Shown piece by piece: positions 44,914 through 58,228 of a stretch of DNA of 64,000 bases; positions within the stretch are counted from its first letter, which is position 1; each line of letters begins with the position of its first letter. The stretch comes from Diplonema papillatum (Eukaryota; Euglenozoa; Diplonemea; Diplonemida; Diplonemidae). Below the pieces are notes generated by a model. It was not told the DNA's origin. It saw only the letters and a program-made list of their open reading frames with translations, and made no database searches. The stretch is from positions 62,001-126,000 of the forward strand of contig JAPJBO010000033.1 of NCBI GenBank assembly GCA_030068145.1. Reading direction: 5' to 3'. The position numbers were made by a program, and so were the translations under genes.

Positions 44914-45075
44914 CCACGACAGGCGGCGAGCGAGCAGTTTCAGGACAGCGACAAGTGCACCTTAGGCATGAGCTTTCCGAAGCGGGAGTTCACGCTGGCC
45001 CAGCACGGGCAGTCGACCTTCCAGGACTTGGAGCTTGCCGGCAGTGTCGCCCTCTTCGTGCAGGAGCAAACATGA
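23549..45075 (+). CDS. UBL-UAS-coiled-coil-UBX protein (FAF1/FAF2-like p97 adaptor), five exons
   Basis: The exons are 23549-23903, 33483-34147, 42068-42367, 43951-44067 and 44923-45075. They total 1590 nt (529 residues plus stop), keep one frame (intron phases 1,0,0,0) and have GT...AG borders throughout. In order they give a ubiquitin-like domain, a helical Gln/Glu-rich linker, a thioredoxin-like UAS domain, a coiled coil and a C-terminal UBX domain. This resembles FAF1/FAF2, which use UBX to bind the AAA ATPase p97/Cdc48 and feed ubiquitinated clients to it; here no UBA domain is seen. The ATG at 23549 is chosen because the UBL starts there; a G14 run lies immediately upstream. The introns are very unequal: 9579, 7920, 1583 and 855 bp. 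Intron 1 is a satellite array and intron 2 houses a LINE. Confidence 0.75.
23935..33450. repeat. 24-bp satellite, about 396 units, filling intron 1
   Basis: Every unit is exactly 24 bp; the consensus begins CACCCTGAAGTAATGCAAGC and ends TTTG, and I saw no insertion or deletion. Variation is nearly confined to three neighbouring bases (GAAGTA, GAAGAA, GAATTA, GACGTA, GAAATA, GACGGA). A HindIII site (AAGCTT) lies in each unit within the near-palindrome TGCAAGCTTTGCA. The two border units carry CACCCC. Three zones are visible: GAAGTA/GAATTA mix to about 25440, GAAGAA-rich mosaic to about 29200, then mostly GAAGTA. It lies between the exon 1 donor and the exon 2 acceptor and is therefore intronic if the gene model is right. 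Because 24 is divisible by three, long open frames arise on both strands automatically. Confidence 0.97.
33483..34147 (+). CDS. UBX gene exon 2: UAS domain
   Basis: Acceptor TTTGCTAATACAG|G at 33482, only 32 bp after the satellite ends, with a CTAAT branch-like sequence. The exon starts with an Ala/Gly-rich, low-complexity stretch. It then gives about 130 residues matching the UAS domain of FAF proteins: TTALGDVRRTRRPLLAIAYD, a helical middle, LPLILLIVPV, and a helix ending VLAEVLQ. The donor CAG|GTCTGC follows at 34147. A dispersed repeat (CGCAGGAGTC, TTGGCTAGCCAA) begins almost at the donor. Confidence 0.7.
34370..34527 (+). mobile_element. LINE 3' tail fragment in intron 2
   Basis: Matches 11375-11588 but lacks about 55 bp between two CTCCGG copies. 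It ends in GGAGAGATGGTCCCTGCACT and (TC)n. Confidence 0.8.
34597..34735 (+). repeat. Direct repeat on the left of the LINE
   Basis: GAATAGTTGACTAGACCTCT, GGGGAGTCGGGA, AAAAGCAGGACCGACCCCCC and GCGAAGAATTAAAA occur in the same order at 41814-41950 on the LINE's right side, with about 10-15% difference and a longer C run here. Confidence 0.75.
34897..36699 (+). CDS. LINE ORF1 protein
   Basis: 600 residues from the ATG after a purine-rich leader to TGA. The N-terminal 40 residues are a predicted helix with Leu/Ile spacing. A Pro/Ser/Lys/Arg-rich linker with repeated VSEKR/VSDKR segments follows, then a long middle domain (about 125-465) that I cannot assign. The C-terminal part (about 520-575) has spaced Cys/His residues (CRH, CVVC, CAHGPC, CHAC) that could bind zinc. 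Known LINE ORF1 proteins bind RNA and package the transcript; this role is inferred from position. The stop overlaps ORF2's start. Confidence 0.8.
   Translation: MDDVDALIARASALAGKCHDKKTRQQLLSILDVILSLVETGMAGSSPAPLGAQKPAPPSTHGSGAHEARPPVSEKRSVSDKRPVSEKRPDPSTEDSWAERMRRSTSTKQPQVPSTWSERTRRTRPKASMVFHDWQVAKVGSTDELRSGKGGLLVAASVEDAESAWGAALDTVAVYPEAKVAVVCSVPWDGSVRHLVTLSDGGHQDVWSRFQNLALPTVHCKAVDTLQPTTQVCLFQVRAAYVHAATWDTAMKAAQSVRIMAKKAAEAEGLRMDWSAVFTKVHRRQGVCEVSVRVPIVDVQKLLRSSGKAGTFWKALSFVNGTDTMPAVWVSDCTLEEARRLAALTPNTFGVIAGTKTGVFGIRTTPEHVAATESAVGKKLSKRQLRGDKYVVTTACASEHATDLLAACAAAGWKVEQAGAFKRQGKTVCIVIADTGPPAPVFFRLDRASISIRKYDRSTDARQRKGFSTQCQREKVKLPPEFFASLNERPEPSPGQKRGRTEDETTESQEKLARVDGKDNMVTDCRHTSWQEAHSNAEAFLCVVCAKGMQVGQAKRLCAHGPCQAAICHACWTKSRATPPTSSPSPAQATADVPPPESQW
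36693..41072 (+). CDS. LINE ORF2: 2A-like leader, AP endonuclease, reverse transcriptase, zinc knuckle
   Basis: 1459 residues. The start ATG overlaps ORF1's stop in ATGGTGA (36693-36699). Residues 18-37 are a hydrophobic segment ending GIEPNPGP, like the NPG-P 2A skipping motif but with Gly where Asp is usual. Next comes an apurinic endonuclease-like domain (ITVNVTSL-type start, VCVQ/IICVQETKL, GDFN, SRIDLLL). The reverse transcriptase has LIPKGEGSDPLKLRPI, QHGFRHGHSC, LDFAKCFDRVP, GILQGCPISV and FADD at 814-817. A CCHC motif, C-x2-C-x9-H-x4-C, begins at residue 1133. The C-terminal tail is Arg/Pro-rich and ends DLRPP, as in the 11.3-kb fragment. It nicks target DNA and copies the element's RNA into it. 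No RNase H was recognised. Confidence 0.9.
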   Translation: MVIHANDLSPQPTREFYLALVAYALLVTQGIEPNPGPPPIRIVTINVTSLMKNLYLLICIAADIICVQETKLTSAGQRSIRMALKQAGALDVWQPFFGSCCVGRKCGNSVPSQVTGGSAGVAIFVKKGLPACIVEPFDAAEQRAYESARFLHVRVATGVGKGAVHVVSLYGHCGISEKPERERLIEGSLWGLRQRLGAVPLVAAGDFNTTPLGSPALRFALRNGWSDSAELQAEALGSPAEFTCYHGQPSRIDLLLTNEVASAALGRVETFEAGLPTHKAVRATFNLAVFQQLNPVLRYPRAIPSTGLSGLDDPNALRNVSEKYRLGDPCPPGLEGSPRVNFLWQRTSRAAEEYLILKSGIEGNLTGYCGRGVRRELNSQRVSARPSPEGAGADTASLKRARCLLGRIREYAAARAKWESTIVSPGPLPFQLEGQWTKIRSFRSFVLLRTDGKCALPPEPPSAKIGRGLAFTVSGLCRDLAHSTLTSRYLKSARSQRELRDPLGKESFAWVKKDAPSGLSFVTGADGRLTANLAEVDALVRRSWDPVLRMYAEKREPEFAPFFQEYKDFITQHPCNLNPITAERLRQVAKKKSVQTSCGVDGWRMREIAVLPNAILESFVAVLNEVEETGFWPDGVLDAMVTLIPKGEGSDPLKLRPITVSSVVYRLWASVRLQDVMLWQELWIHGSQHGFRHGHSCDDVVMDIALSIEESLTNGTPLCGVALDFAKCFDRVPQALVLDLMEALGLHERVLAPLRHIYKHLRRRFRYPLGVGEMFTVTNGILQGCPISVVLINALLSVLSKALVSRARVSPKSFADDLYLLSQLARLLQEGIRTTEVFDSLTGFALNEDKSVSFSTSPEPPRLVIGRKIIRSSKIVKVLGVPLGTEGPVDNRRANATVEAAARLEAAPLMHRTKFRIMQTIAASAYYGAAYCTNTTGGFVNSSTLRTALSACVIPRSNRAKSPLAVLSLVAKAHLCDPACASGFSLFRTFVKQYGKERFRVRMDALLRVGADSSIKGPVGLMANLLREIRFLRATQHSFQSLSFDGTPVSLLGKEAPHLFREGLRLRAWRYLTTQRQGFDGIEGGVDVRAMNRLWLNRATDHKLSSAISRCIGGAVYSREWCRRKWGSGSGDCEFCDSGATGTLWHYYWQCPGPGCRWNELRSRFCIAEAMVRDMPQCLCIRGIPPYGTPPDLLEKIQRLIGTISIEMAQAQRSLAATRPWELASGASTKYDVHLATDSRKLLTTNIGTRFAATLVFWLRSLSWVSSNPLPTTGVELALDFEAFTRSKLPGRTFAEKGLQIGYLMRAINDLCCADSGVASFPGKWRQGVCSLRCFGAPAMPGCTHRPRFAAGRKTEWMLGKLETICARNSWNDAVPEYPHDVPYVQWELRFSVKMLAAAIGRAIAKRRRARETTCQHTPARRSRPPVRTPPAAPPSVQQSSLTGPRLAPRPRRNDLRPP
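41353..41500 (+). repeat. Dispersed repeat B, copy 1 of a nearby pair
   Basis: From GTGTTCGTGGTGTCGGCCGC through TTGGCTAGCCAAAGAGAGT to ACCAGACCAGCGGAAGCC. Nearly identical to 41625-41772. Related sequence occurs at 17236, 18280 and 34155, the last at the exon 2 donor. Confidence 0.85.
41625..41772 (+). repeat. Dispersed repeat B, copy 2
   Basis: Second copy 272 bp downstream of the first. Confidence 0.85.
41814..41950 (+). repeat. Direct repeat on the right of the LINE
   Basis: Partner of 34597-34735; see that entry. Confidence 0.75.
42068..42367 (+). CDS. UBX gene exon 3: coiled coil
   Basis: Acceptor CCTCCGCAG|G and donor GAG|GTACCC; exactly 100 codons in phase 0. It encodes a nearly continuous charged helix (RLEEERMI, QLKEELDRALEEA, AIARAIEQERADNEM, REEQAKQNEETERAA), as found between UAS and UBX in FAF2. 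Confidence 0.75.
42397..42512 (+). mobile_element. MITE-like repeat M2, copy 2
   Basis: Same blocks as 18370-18490, in intron 3 close to the donor. Confidence 0.6.
42677..42846 (+). mobile_element. MITE family M1, copy 4
   Basis: In intron 3; AAATACTTGAAGAGGCTGCC at the left and GGCAACCCCTCGACTATTT at the right, with shared internal blocks. Confidence 0.7.
43208..43344 (+). mobile_element. LINE 3' tail with long (CT)n in intron 3
   Basis: From ACGGGATAGTAGTGGGGCGA to CACTCTAACTCG it matches the 3' UTR of the full LINE (41081-41140). The terminal CT run is about 37 units (43269-43343) instead of a few. A 23-bp unit (TTTTTCCCTTTCCTGTGGTT) is then duplicated at 43347-43400. Confidence 0.85.
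43951..44067 (+). CDS. UBX gene exon 4: first half of UBX domain
   Basis: Acceptor ACCCACAG|G. It encodes the UBX beta strands and helix (IRLVLRLPNGERVQRKFC, then LELVFWVLDTTP). The donor CCG|GTGTGC at 44067 is chosen because it joins the next exon in frame with the right UBX spacing. Without splicing the frame would read on for 33 codons to a TGA at 44164-44166. Confidence 0.7.
44124..44344 (+). repeat. Intron-4 segment duplicated at 16641-16860
   Basis: About 220 bp with sharp edges. Contains the unspliced read-through frame's stop codon. Confidence 0.85.
44390..44600 (+). repeat. Dispersed repeat C in intron 4
   Basis: CTCAATGGTCAACCGGAGAC and CAATAAACGCT match 34308-34365. The following CACCCAAAGGAAGGA and CGTCGAAAGACACCAGAC match 23435-23480 just upstream of this gene's start. 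Confidence 0.75.
44838..44911 (+). repeat. Repeat D with CA tail, copy 1
   Basis: GGGCTAGACTCCGCTCAGGG, TTACCCATTACTGAGATC, then (CA)17. The tail ends 11 bp before the exon 5 acceptor, so it replaces the usual pyrimidine tract. Confidence 0.85.
44923..45075 (+). CDS. UBX gene exon 5: second half of UBX domain and stop
   Basis: Acceptor CACGACAG|G. It encodes MSFPKREFT, then FQDLELAGSVALFVQE and a stop two residues later. FPK stands where p97-binding UBX domains usually have FPR, a conservative change in the cis-Pro loop. Confidence 0.75.
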   Translation, partial: AASEQFQDSDKCTLGMSFPKREFTLAQHGQSTFQDLELAGSVALFVQEQT

Positions 45076-45939
45076 GCACGCGCTTGCAAGTCTTTCGGGC
45101 GTCAGCGTGCTACCGATAGTCATCGGGCCGGGCTGCCAATCGAGACCACAGGTGAGCTCGTGCACGGGGTCTGTTAGACGGGCAGGAATCTCCATCGGCT
45201 GTCCTCAGTGTTGGGCATTGCAGTAGGACGTTGCAGTCAGGCCTTGCTGATGGGGTGATGCCTAAGCAAGGGGACAGCTGGAGAGAGACCTTTTTCAGGG
45301 ATGCGTCCGCGGAGACGCATGAGAGACATTGTGTGCACGTAGCAGCAGGCCACGGATTTTCTGAGGGAATCTGCGAGGCTTGACGAATCTGCATACAGGT
45401 GTCTGTTCTTCGGGGGAAACATTTTGTTTGTTTCCCTGGATAGGTGGAGTGACCCTGTAGGGTGTCCAAAGTACCCTTGGTGAGCCCTTCGAGTTTCTGC
45501 ACGAGCACGGCCATCTGTTCCTGCAGGGGCACGTGGCTGCGTCCTGCTCGTCGTTGGCGCGTTTCACCTGGTAGGATCCATTATTCGGGTGTGGGAGCAC
45601 CCTGCTCGTTAAGGTGGAGAGCCTTCCTATCGAAGACATTGACCGGCATCACCGCACCTTTTGAACAAGCAAAGCTGATTCGAAACAGAAATCACATTCT
45701 GATCATCGATTAGGGACAATGTATCGCCAAGGAGGATCGGCGGTCGATGAGCATAGACTTTCGGCCGCAGATGCGTTGATCCCACACACACAAACTTGGG
45801 CGTTGCAGAGACCGTGCAGCTGAAAACGAAGTTTACCTCAGTCAGCTTGCTTAAAACACCACGCCGCCCGGCAGCAAGCATGACGATGATCCTTCCATGT
45901 CCTTGGAAATGGATGCGCGCGTAGCACCCGTCCCTGTAC
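45076..45939. other. Downstream spacer, possible minus-strand exon remains
   Basis: No complete gene. A short minus-strand stretch near 45465-45520 encodes EQMAVLVQKLEGLTK behind a CCTGCAG acceptor-like sequence and could be a small coiled-coil exon linked to 45940-46142. Confidence 0.25.
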
Positions 45940-46142
45940 TTTGTGTGGTCGGAGCGCTGGCGTTCCTGGTCGAGCTCCGCCAGAAGCCCGGTCCTCTCCT
46001 CGTCGAGCAGCATGACGAGCCCCCGCAGTTCTTCGGCCGCCACAGCGTCCAACTCGTCCATGGTTTCGCCTTCGTTCGGTCTCCTGAGAGGCGCCAGACT
46101 ACGCGTCTCATGCGCCAGTTCCGCGGGGGCTTCTTCGATCAA
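45940..46142 (-). CDS. Possible coiled-coil exon, minus strand
   Basis: Open and protein-like in one frame (MDELDAVAAEELRGLVMLLD, then LLAELDQERQRSDH), ending at a plausible donor (ACACAAA|GTACAG on the minus strand). There is no second well-supported exon and no recognised family. It may be a remnant. Confidence 0.3.
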
Positions 46143-46144
46143 CG

Positions 46145-46225
46145 CAAGTCGGTTTTAGAGCTTCTTTCATCGAACCCTTCCGCGACGAGGGATTCCCTGA
46201 GCCACACCAACACACACACACACAC
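46145..46225 (+). repeat. Repeat E copy near CA tract
   Basis: CGGTTTTAGAGCTT, CATCGAACC, GAGGGATTCC and ACACCAACACACAC occur in the same order at 47010-47090. Confidence 0.75.
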
Positions 46226-46450
<225 letters not shown>

Positions 46451-46651
46451 TACACAAGAAAGCGAAGTGTTCCAAACACGACGCGGCTCGCTTCCGTGTG
46501 CACAAGAAGGCGCCTCCCCCCGGACCCATGTTGCAGCCAGCAGCACACGGGACACGAAGCGGGGAGCCGTTGTCAAACAAAGCTACAGTTCCGGACAGCG
46601 CGTCACGAGCAGCAAGAAGGAGGGTCAGCTGTGGCGTGAGGAAGCCAACGG

Positions 46652-46706
46652 CCTGGGCCATACTCCGCACCAGAGGTTACCCATGCATGAATTCTAACAC
46701 ACGCCT
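46652..46706 (+). repeat. Repeat D, copy 4
   Basis: GGGCCATACTCCGCACCAGA, GGTTACCCATGCATGAATTC, then ACACACGCCTC. Confidence 0.7.
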
Positions 46707-46947
46707 CTCGCACAGGAAGGCACCACATAAAAACGGGTCCACAACACACATCCTGGACTTCCGCTCCTGACTGTCCATACCTGGATGGGCAATATTCGTC
46801 TAACGGGGAGTGAAAGGTCATGGCGCATGATGGCGCGTGGAGCCGGTGTGACTTGGAAACCGGAGATGCAGCCTCCGTGTATGGTTTTATCGGGGTAAGT
46901 TTTGACCACACAAGGTGAAGTTTCGCCTTCAAAAAGACTCTTGTCAA

Positions 46948-47180
46948 GTATGGCGGTGCGAAGGGTCCAGCGAGGCTAGCTCGTAGCAAGCTGAACAGCG
47001 TGAACCGCGTGTCGGTTTTAGAGCTTTTCACATCGAACCTCTTCCTCAAAGAGGGATTCCTTGAGTAACACCAACACACACACACACTCACACACCCTGG
47101 ACCCCCCCCGCTCCTGATGGCGGTGCGAAGGGTCCAGCGAGGCTAGCTCGTAGCACGCTTAACCACGCGTGTCGGTTGGG
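46948..47180 (+). repeat. Local duplication: GGCGGTGCGAAGGG block and repeat E
   Basis: ATGGCGGTGCGAAGGGTCCA followed by GCGAGGCTAGCTCGTAGCA occurs at 46950 and 47117. Between them lies the second copy of repeat E (47010-47090) with its CA tail. Confidence 0.8.
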
Positions 47181-47618
47181 AAGCTTCTCCAATCTTGCGA
47201 AATAATTCCACACGCACCCTTCGGGTCGGTTGTTGAAAAAACTTCCTGGGGGGTGACGCTCCCCCGCTTCCTCGCGCCTCTAGCCTCAAAACACGAGGCC
47301 ATGGCCGGTCTCCGGATGCTGCGTGCGGGCTCTATCCCACTCGCGCAAGGCATCGTGGGGTCCCACCCCTCCCGCGTCGGTTCCCTTTTAGAATTAACAC
47401 ACGAATTTCTTTTCGAAAGCGCGAGCTTTCGTTGGTTTATGAATTGAGTTCTTACACACACGCACACACACACACACAACATGTTGCAGCCAGCAACACA
47501 AGGGTCATGAAGCAGGGAGCCTGAACCAAACGAGGCTGCAGTTCCGGACAGTTCCGGACAGCGCGTGGTCACAGAGCAGCCGGCAGGAGCTTCAGCTGCG
47601 ACGAGAGAATGCGGACAA

Positions 47619-47672
47619 CTTGGGCGGTACTCCGCTTCAGGGGTTACCCGTGATTGAATCCCAACACATATA
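47619..47672 (+). repeat. Repeat D, copy 5
   Basis: GGGCGGTACTCCGCTTCAGG, GGTTACCCGTGATTGAATCC, imperfect CA tail. Confidence 0.7.
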
Positions 47673-49720
47673 CACACGCGCCCCTCGTAGAATCAAACGA
47701 GACGGATCTGGCTCTCGTGTCCGGGGTCTGTGGCGGGGTAGGAAACGCCTGGCAACCCAGACTCACGCGGTTGTCCTGCATGCAGACACGCCCCCGCGCT
47801 GATGATTCGTCCACCCCGTGTGTCCGTCGCTTGACATCGACCGGACCCAGGGTGCAGGTAGGACACAAAGCTGGGGACGTACCCATTCCGTCCCGTGTTC
47901 TAGCATCTCCTTGCCGTCGAAGATGCAGGAGGACCGGCCATGGTGCAGCCAACCCGTGCCTGACCGCAAAGTTGCTGTCGTTGGTCACTCTTTTAGCAAC
48001 TGACCTGTCTCTGAAACTGACCGCGCAGTTGCTGTCATGGGCCACCTTAGAGAAAGCCCAGTCGGACAAGTTTGTGGTCAGTTGCTTTCTGCAACTGTCC
48101 GCAAGGTCGCTGCTCACCGGTCTCTCTCACAATCTGGCCGATCTGAGCAATTGAGCGTGCGCGAGAGGCCAAGTCCCCAAAAGCGAAGAATGCAGCCGCC
48201 CTCTTTTTTTCCAACCAGTTCGTGCCAGCTGCAATTGAACAATTCCCTTCAGGAAGTGTGCACTGCACCGCCACAGGGTACGAACCTTCTCGCGACCGAG
48301 ATTGGACAGGCAGGGGATTGCCGGGGCGGCACCCCAGAAAAGAAACAGCCCCCTTCGGGCTGTCTGGGCTGCTTCGGCAGTCGTCGACAGCCACCGCAGT
48401 CTATCGTCACAGATTGTTGCTGCGTACGAAGTTCATGTGCAAGTACCACGGCTACGACTACTACTGAAAAGTACGCAAATTCTGCAAGGAATATAGAGTA
48501 GCCAGGACCAGACTTTTTTGTCGGGGTCAGACCTCCTCCCCGTACCTGGCTCATCAGACCACCGTCTAGTAGCCCGTCAGACAGCTCGTCCGACTTTCGT
48601 CAGAAAGAATTGCACACTTCGCAAAGAAGAAGACAAGACCGGAACTGGACCGTATCCTGTCTTTCGATCTCCTCATGTGATGCTACTTTGTGCTCCAGCC
48701 TCTCCATTCCGTTTTCTCTGCGTTCGATGCCAGGCGCTCTATCAGACTGTATTGTACACACTTACAATCCGACCAACCGGACGTATATGTCCGTTCAATC
48801 CGGAATTTTCTGTAGGTGTGCTCAGGGGGCACCAAAAAAATTCGAAAAATATGAAATTCACCCATTTCGAGCATTTCTTTTCATTGCCGCCCTCGAACGT
48901 CAAAAAGTTGTCAGCCATGACGATCGGCTTTTTAGGGATTTTTTATCAGGAGTCGAAACCACCCAGGAACTTGGGCGGTGAAATGCCTGGAAGCGGGCGG
49001 CCACGGAAATGAAGAGTGTGGGGTCTACAGAGGAAGAGGAGAAAGAGGACAACAAGGAAGAAGAAGAGATGGAAAGGAGGAAGAAGAGGATGACGGTGGA
49101 GAGAACAATAGGTCGGAAAGGACAGTGCACGAGCAAGTGCATCATTTCGACGCCGCCATGCTTGGGCGGGTAACGGTGGTCAACTCTTGCGAGAGCTGGG
49201 ACAGACACCGGTCGCGACGTGAGTTCGGCAGCTCCGTTGCGAGCAGACGGGGTGGAGTGCGGGTATATCGCACTCTGCGAGCGATGGAGGGCAGTTTTGC
49301 GATGCCATCAGCAGTGAACATTCTCAGCTTCACCCGCGAACATTTCAACATGTGTTGTAGGAGTGTGGACACTTATCAGGTGTCCAGCTTCTGCCTCCAA
49401 CACGGTGTCAGATTACAGCCCAATTTGGAGACAGTGTACACAGCGCTGAACAACTGGGCTGAGAGGAACCGGCTCAGTCGAGCGAGACGAAGACCGTCCC
49501 CACCCGGCCACCGTCGTGTTCCTGGCCAACCCGGTTCAGAGCGGTGATCTCGGCCACTTTATGAACATTTTTAGCGAGCCACCAAAGAACAGGCGCTGAA
49601 GTCCTCCAGCAAAGGCTGCACCGAAGCGCCCCGGCCGACCACCAAAGGAACCGGCACAGAAGCCCCCCGCTAACCCAGCACCGAGGCCGCCCACCGAATA
49701 CTGAGAGCGCGGCAAGGCAG
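47673..49720. other. Spacer, no supported gene
   Basis: Open frames here (for example 47654-48154 and 48978-49547) lack domain or splice support. Bases 47755-47870 share blocks with 63480-63575 (CAGACTCA..CGG/CCG.TGTCCTG, CAGACAC, CGCGCTGATGAT), another dispersed repeat. Bases 48397-48465 carry a repeat A fragment (ATTGTTGCTGC, CTACTACT). Confidence 0.4.
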
Positions 49721-49721
49721 C

Positions 49722-50466
49722 ATGTGCAGCGATCAAGTGAAGCACAAGGTCGAGCCCAACCCCGAATTCCCGATCAACGCCAAGAAGGCCGGACCGAATC
49801 CGTCCTACGACCTTGACGAGGATTCCTCCCCCACTGGCATCTTCAGGTGCATGTTCGCCGACCTGGTCACCCAGATCATTGGGCATGCGTGTGTATGCTG
49901 CAAGAAAAGGGAGTATCTCGTCACGAAGCACCCGATATTACGGAATTTTTTAGCTGGTGTGAATCGAACACTGCGCATTCTTTTCTGAAACGATGTCCAG
50001 GAAAAGGTGGCTATCCACAGGACACAGACCCCCTCTGCAGAAAGAAGGAACACCCGGACCGACTCACCAAGATGAGAGATATTTTCCAGTTTGTGTCTCT
50101 CCAATGGCGGGACGTCTATGCTCCCGATACTTTGCTTTGATGAGTCGTCCATCAAGTACAAAGACCGTGTCAGCTTGAAGCAATACAATGCCCATGAAAC
50201 GGCACCGATTCAGCTTGAAGTGTTTTGTTCTGTCGTCAGCATATGCATACAGAGCCGCAGCTTGCAGCAGAGAAAGGCACGTGTACATGGACAACCACTA
50301 CACAAGCATCCCCCTCATGCATACCTTGGGATTCCATGCGGCCGGAACCGTCTGCAAGCAAATGAAACGAGATTCCACTAGCAAGCCCCAGAAGGAGCGG
50401 GGCCGCCCATCCCAGGTGGATAACGTTGTATGGACGGTCATAAGCGAAAAGACGATGGCAGACTAG
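49722..50466 (+). pseudogene. piggyBac-like transposase, frameshifted remnant
   Basis: Three successive pieces lie in shifting frames: SSPTGIFRCMFADLVTQIIG with following residues (like the piggyBac start of the catalytic region), then KMRDIFQFVSLQWRDVY and FDESSIKYKDRVSLKQYN (like the family's D-E-S..F.GR.S.KQY motif), then HVYMDNHYTS and GFHAAGTVCK (like VYMDN.YTS and GT). At least two frameshifts break it. It lies directly upstream of the cullin gene in the same orientation. Confidence 0.6.
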
Positions 50467-50741
50467 TGCCGCATCCTGTCAACTTTTTTTCGACTTCCAA
50501 GGGCGGCAACGGAAAGATATGCTTCGAGATCGCAAAGTTCCAGCCCCAGGGCAGCCCCCTCTCCCGACACACGTACAAACAAACACGCTCCCCAGCGAGG
50601 AGGTCAAACGATACATATCCAGGCACCCACCGCCTCCTCCTCCGCCTCCTTCTCCCCCCCGACGCGGGAAGAACAAGAAGAGAAGCAAGAAGGGTGGCCC
50701 GCACAGCGACATCATGGGGCACTGGGCACGTGCCCCAGGGC

Positions 50742-55480
<4,739 letters not shown>

Positions 55481-55540
55481 TCAGTCAAGAGCACCCGCAG
55501 CGTAAAACGCTTCCTCAAGCTGAGAGACGTTGCTTGTCTT

Positions 55541-55646
55541 CAAACTGGCCGTGTCGTTGACCAAGTCACGCAATGACAAACCCCTCGACTGTGAATACCT
55601 GGCACGCGAAGAAGCCAACCGCGGAACGTTGGTCTACACGTCATAG
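55541..55646 (+). pseudogene. Echo of the cullin 3' end
   Basis: About 106 bp matching 55375-55480 including the stop, at roughly 88% identity. The translation keeps CEYLAREEANRGTLVYTS. It lies 60 bp after the true stop. Confidence 0.85.
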
Positions 55647-57106
55647 TGAGAAACCGCAGCGCAACACCGAAGCCTGCTTATTCGGACGCTGAACTTGTTG
55701 GCAACAACGAGCCTCCCTCTTCGAAGCTCTATCCATAGCATCGACGGGCGTTGTGCGCAGAAATGACAAACTGCAACGTCGAGAATGCGGGGAGCCGAGG
55801 TTACAAGCCGGTCCATCTCCTCCTCAGACCGTCAAATACCCTCTTCAATGCCCGGTGCTGTGTTACACAACATCGACACAAGTACAGCTCGAAGCATCTG
55901 CAGAATAACACGAAAAGCCTCTTGGCAAGAAACCCCGTTTTCACATTTCTTCCGCGCAGCGGGAATGCACCTGATAGATCGTGATGCATCCTGGTGCACC
56001 TTCATAGACATAGACAGCGACAGGCAACATCACAGGCCCGATGCACACGATGTTGGTACCTCCACTTTGCACTATCGAAAGGCCCGGTGCAAGAGAAGGG
56101 GGCCTCCACCGGGTGTTGTGTATTCCAAGTTCTTACACAGCGCCGACGCAAGAGCTTGCGTTCACTAAGGTGTTGAGTATTCCACATCCAAACACTCCCG
56201 TCCCCCCGACGGTGCCACGGTGGTGCGTTTCTTCCATTCTTGCTTGCAACCTCTGGCCTCCCTGCTTGCTGCGGACCTTCAACCAACCTACTGGAACCCA
56301 GCCGTCAACGAGGTCGCGTCTGTACCGGACCCGTCATCGCCGGCGCACAAGAATTAACCAGAAAAACGTGCAAAAAAAAAAAGATAATCACGTGCGCCTT
56401 CTCCTCTCCTTTTCTCTCTGCGGTACCTGTCGCGACCTGAAAAAGGTCACGTTGGCAGGATTTGGCGAAGGCATGATAATTGCACGATGTAATCGGCGTC
56501 GCTACTACCACTCGTCACAGAGTTGTTGCTGCATTTCAGGGCCACAGGCCTGGTGTCAGCCGCGGTTGCAAGTGGCGGGGCTCCTGTTTTTTTTTTTTGA
56601 CTGGATTCGTGCATGGGATGCTTGCTTGCATGCTGCCGTTGCGTCGTCTCGATCGAGTACACTAGGAGTAAGCGGGGCCACTGGTAGTTGCGAATTTGTT
56701 GCATTAGTGTGTGGGCCTTTGAAGCGTGGATGATGCCTCTCGCGCTGCTCCCCTTGACGTTCCTGGCTCATGCCAAAGCGCCGCCGCCCGGGTTAAGGGG
56801 TTGCGGCATCAGGCGTGAATTTGTTGCATTAGTGTGACTGTCAGGTCTTCGACTACCCTGAGCAACGCACTATGCACACTCCGTGTCTACGCCACAGCAG
56901 ATGGAACGTGTTTGTTTGCGCCGCCGCGAGTGTGTCGTTGTGGCCTCCCGGCCGGAGCCATCGTTGGATGACCCCTCGCTCGTTTCTTCGCGTTTGCGTC
57001 GGTTGGCGCGCCGGGTGGACTCAGCCGCGGGCTGCGTTGCATTGGGCGGCTTTCGCCGGGCGGAGGTGCTGGCCCGGAGTACTGGTTGTTTGCACTTGAT
57101 GTGCAG
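55647..57106. other. Spacer, nothing recognised as a gene
   Basis: No supported exon. A GAATTTGTTGCATTAGTGTG block occurs at 56692 and 56816. CAGAGTTGTTGCTGCAT at 56517 is a repeat A fragment. Confidence 0.4.

Positions 57107-58228
<1,122 letters not shown>

Noticed and set aside
47654..48154. Leu-rich open frame as a gene
   Set aside because: It overlaps dispersed repeats at its start and shows no domain or splice evidence.
48978..49547. 189-codon open frame upstream of the piggyBac remnant
   Set aside because: Glu/Gly-rich low complexity at the start and no recognisable family. It could be transposon N-terminal sequence but cannot be supported.
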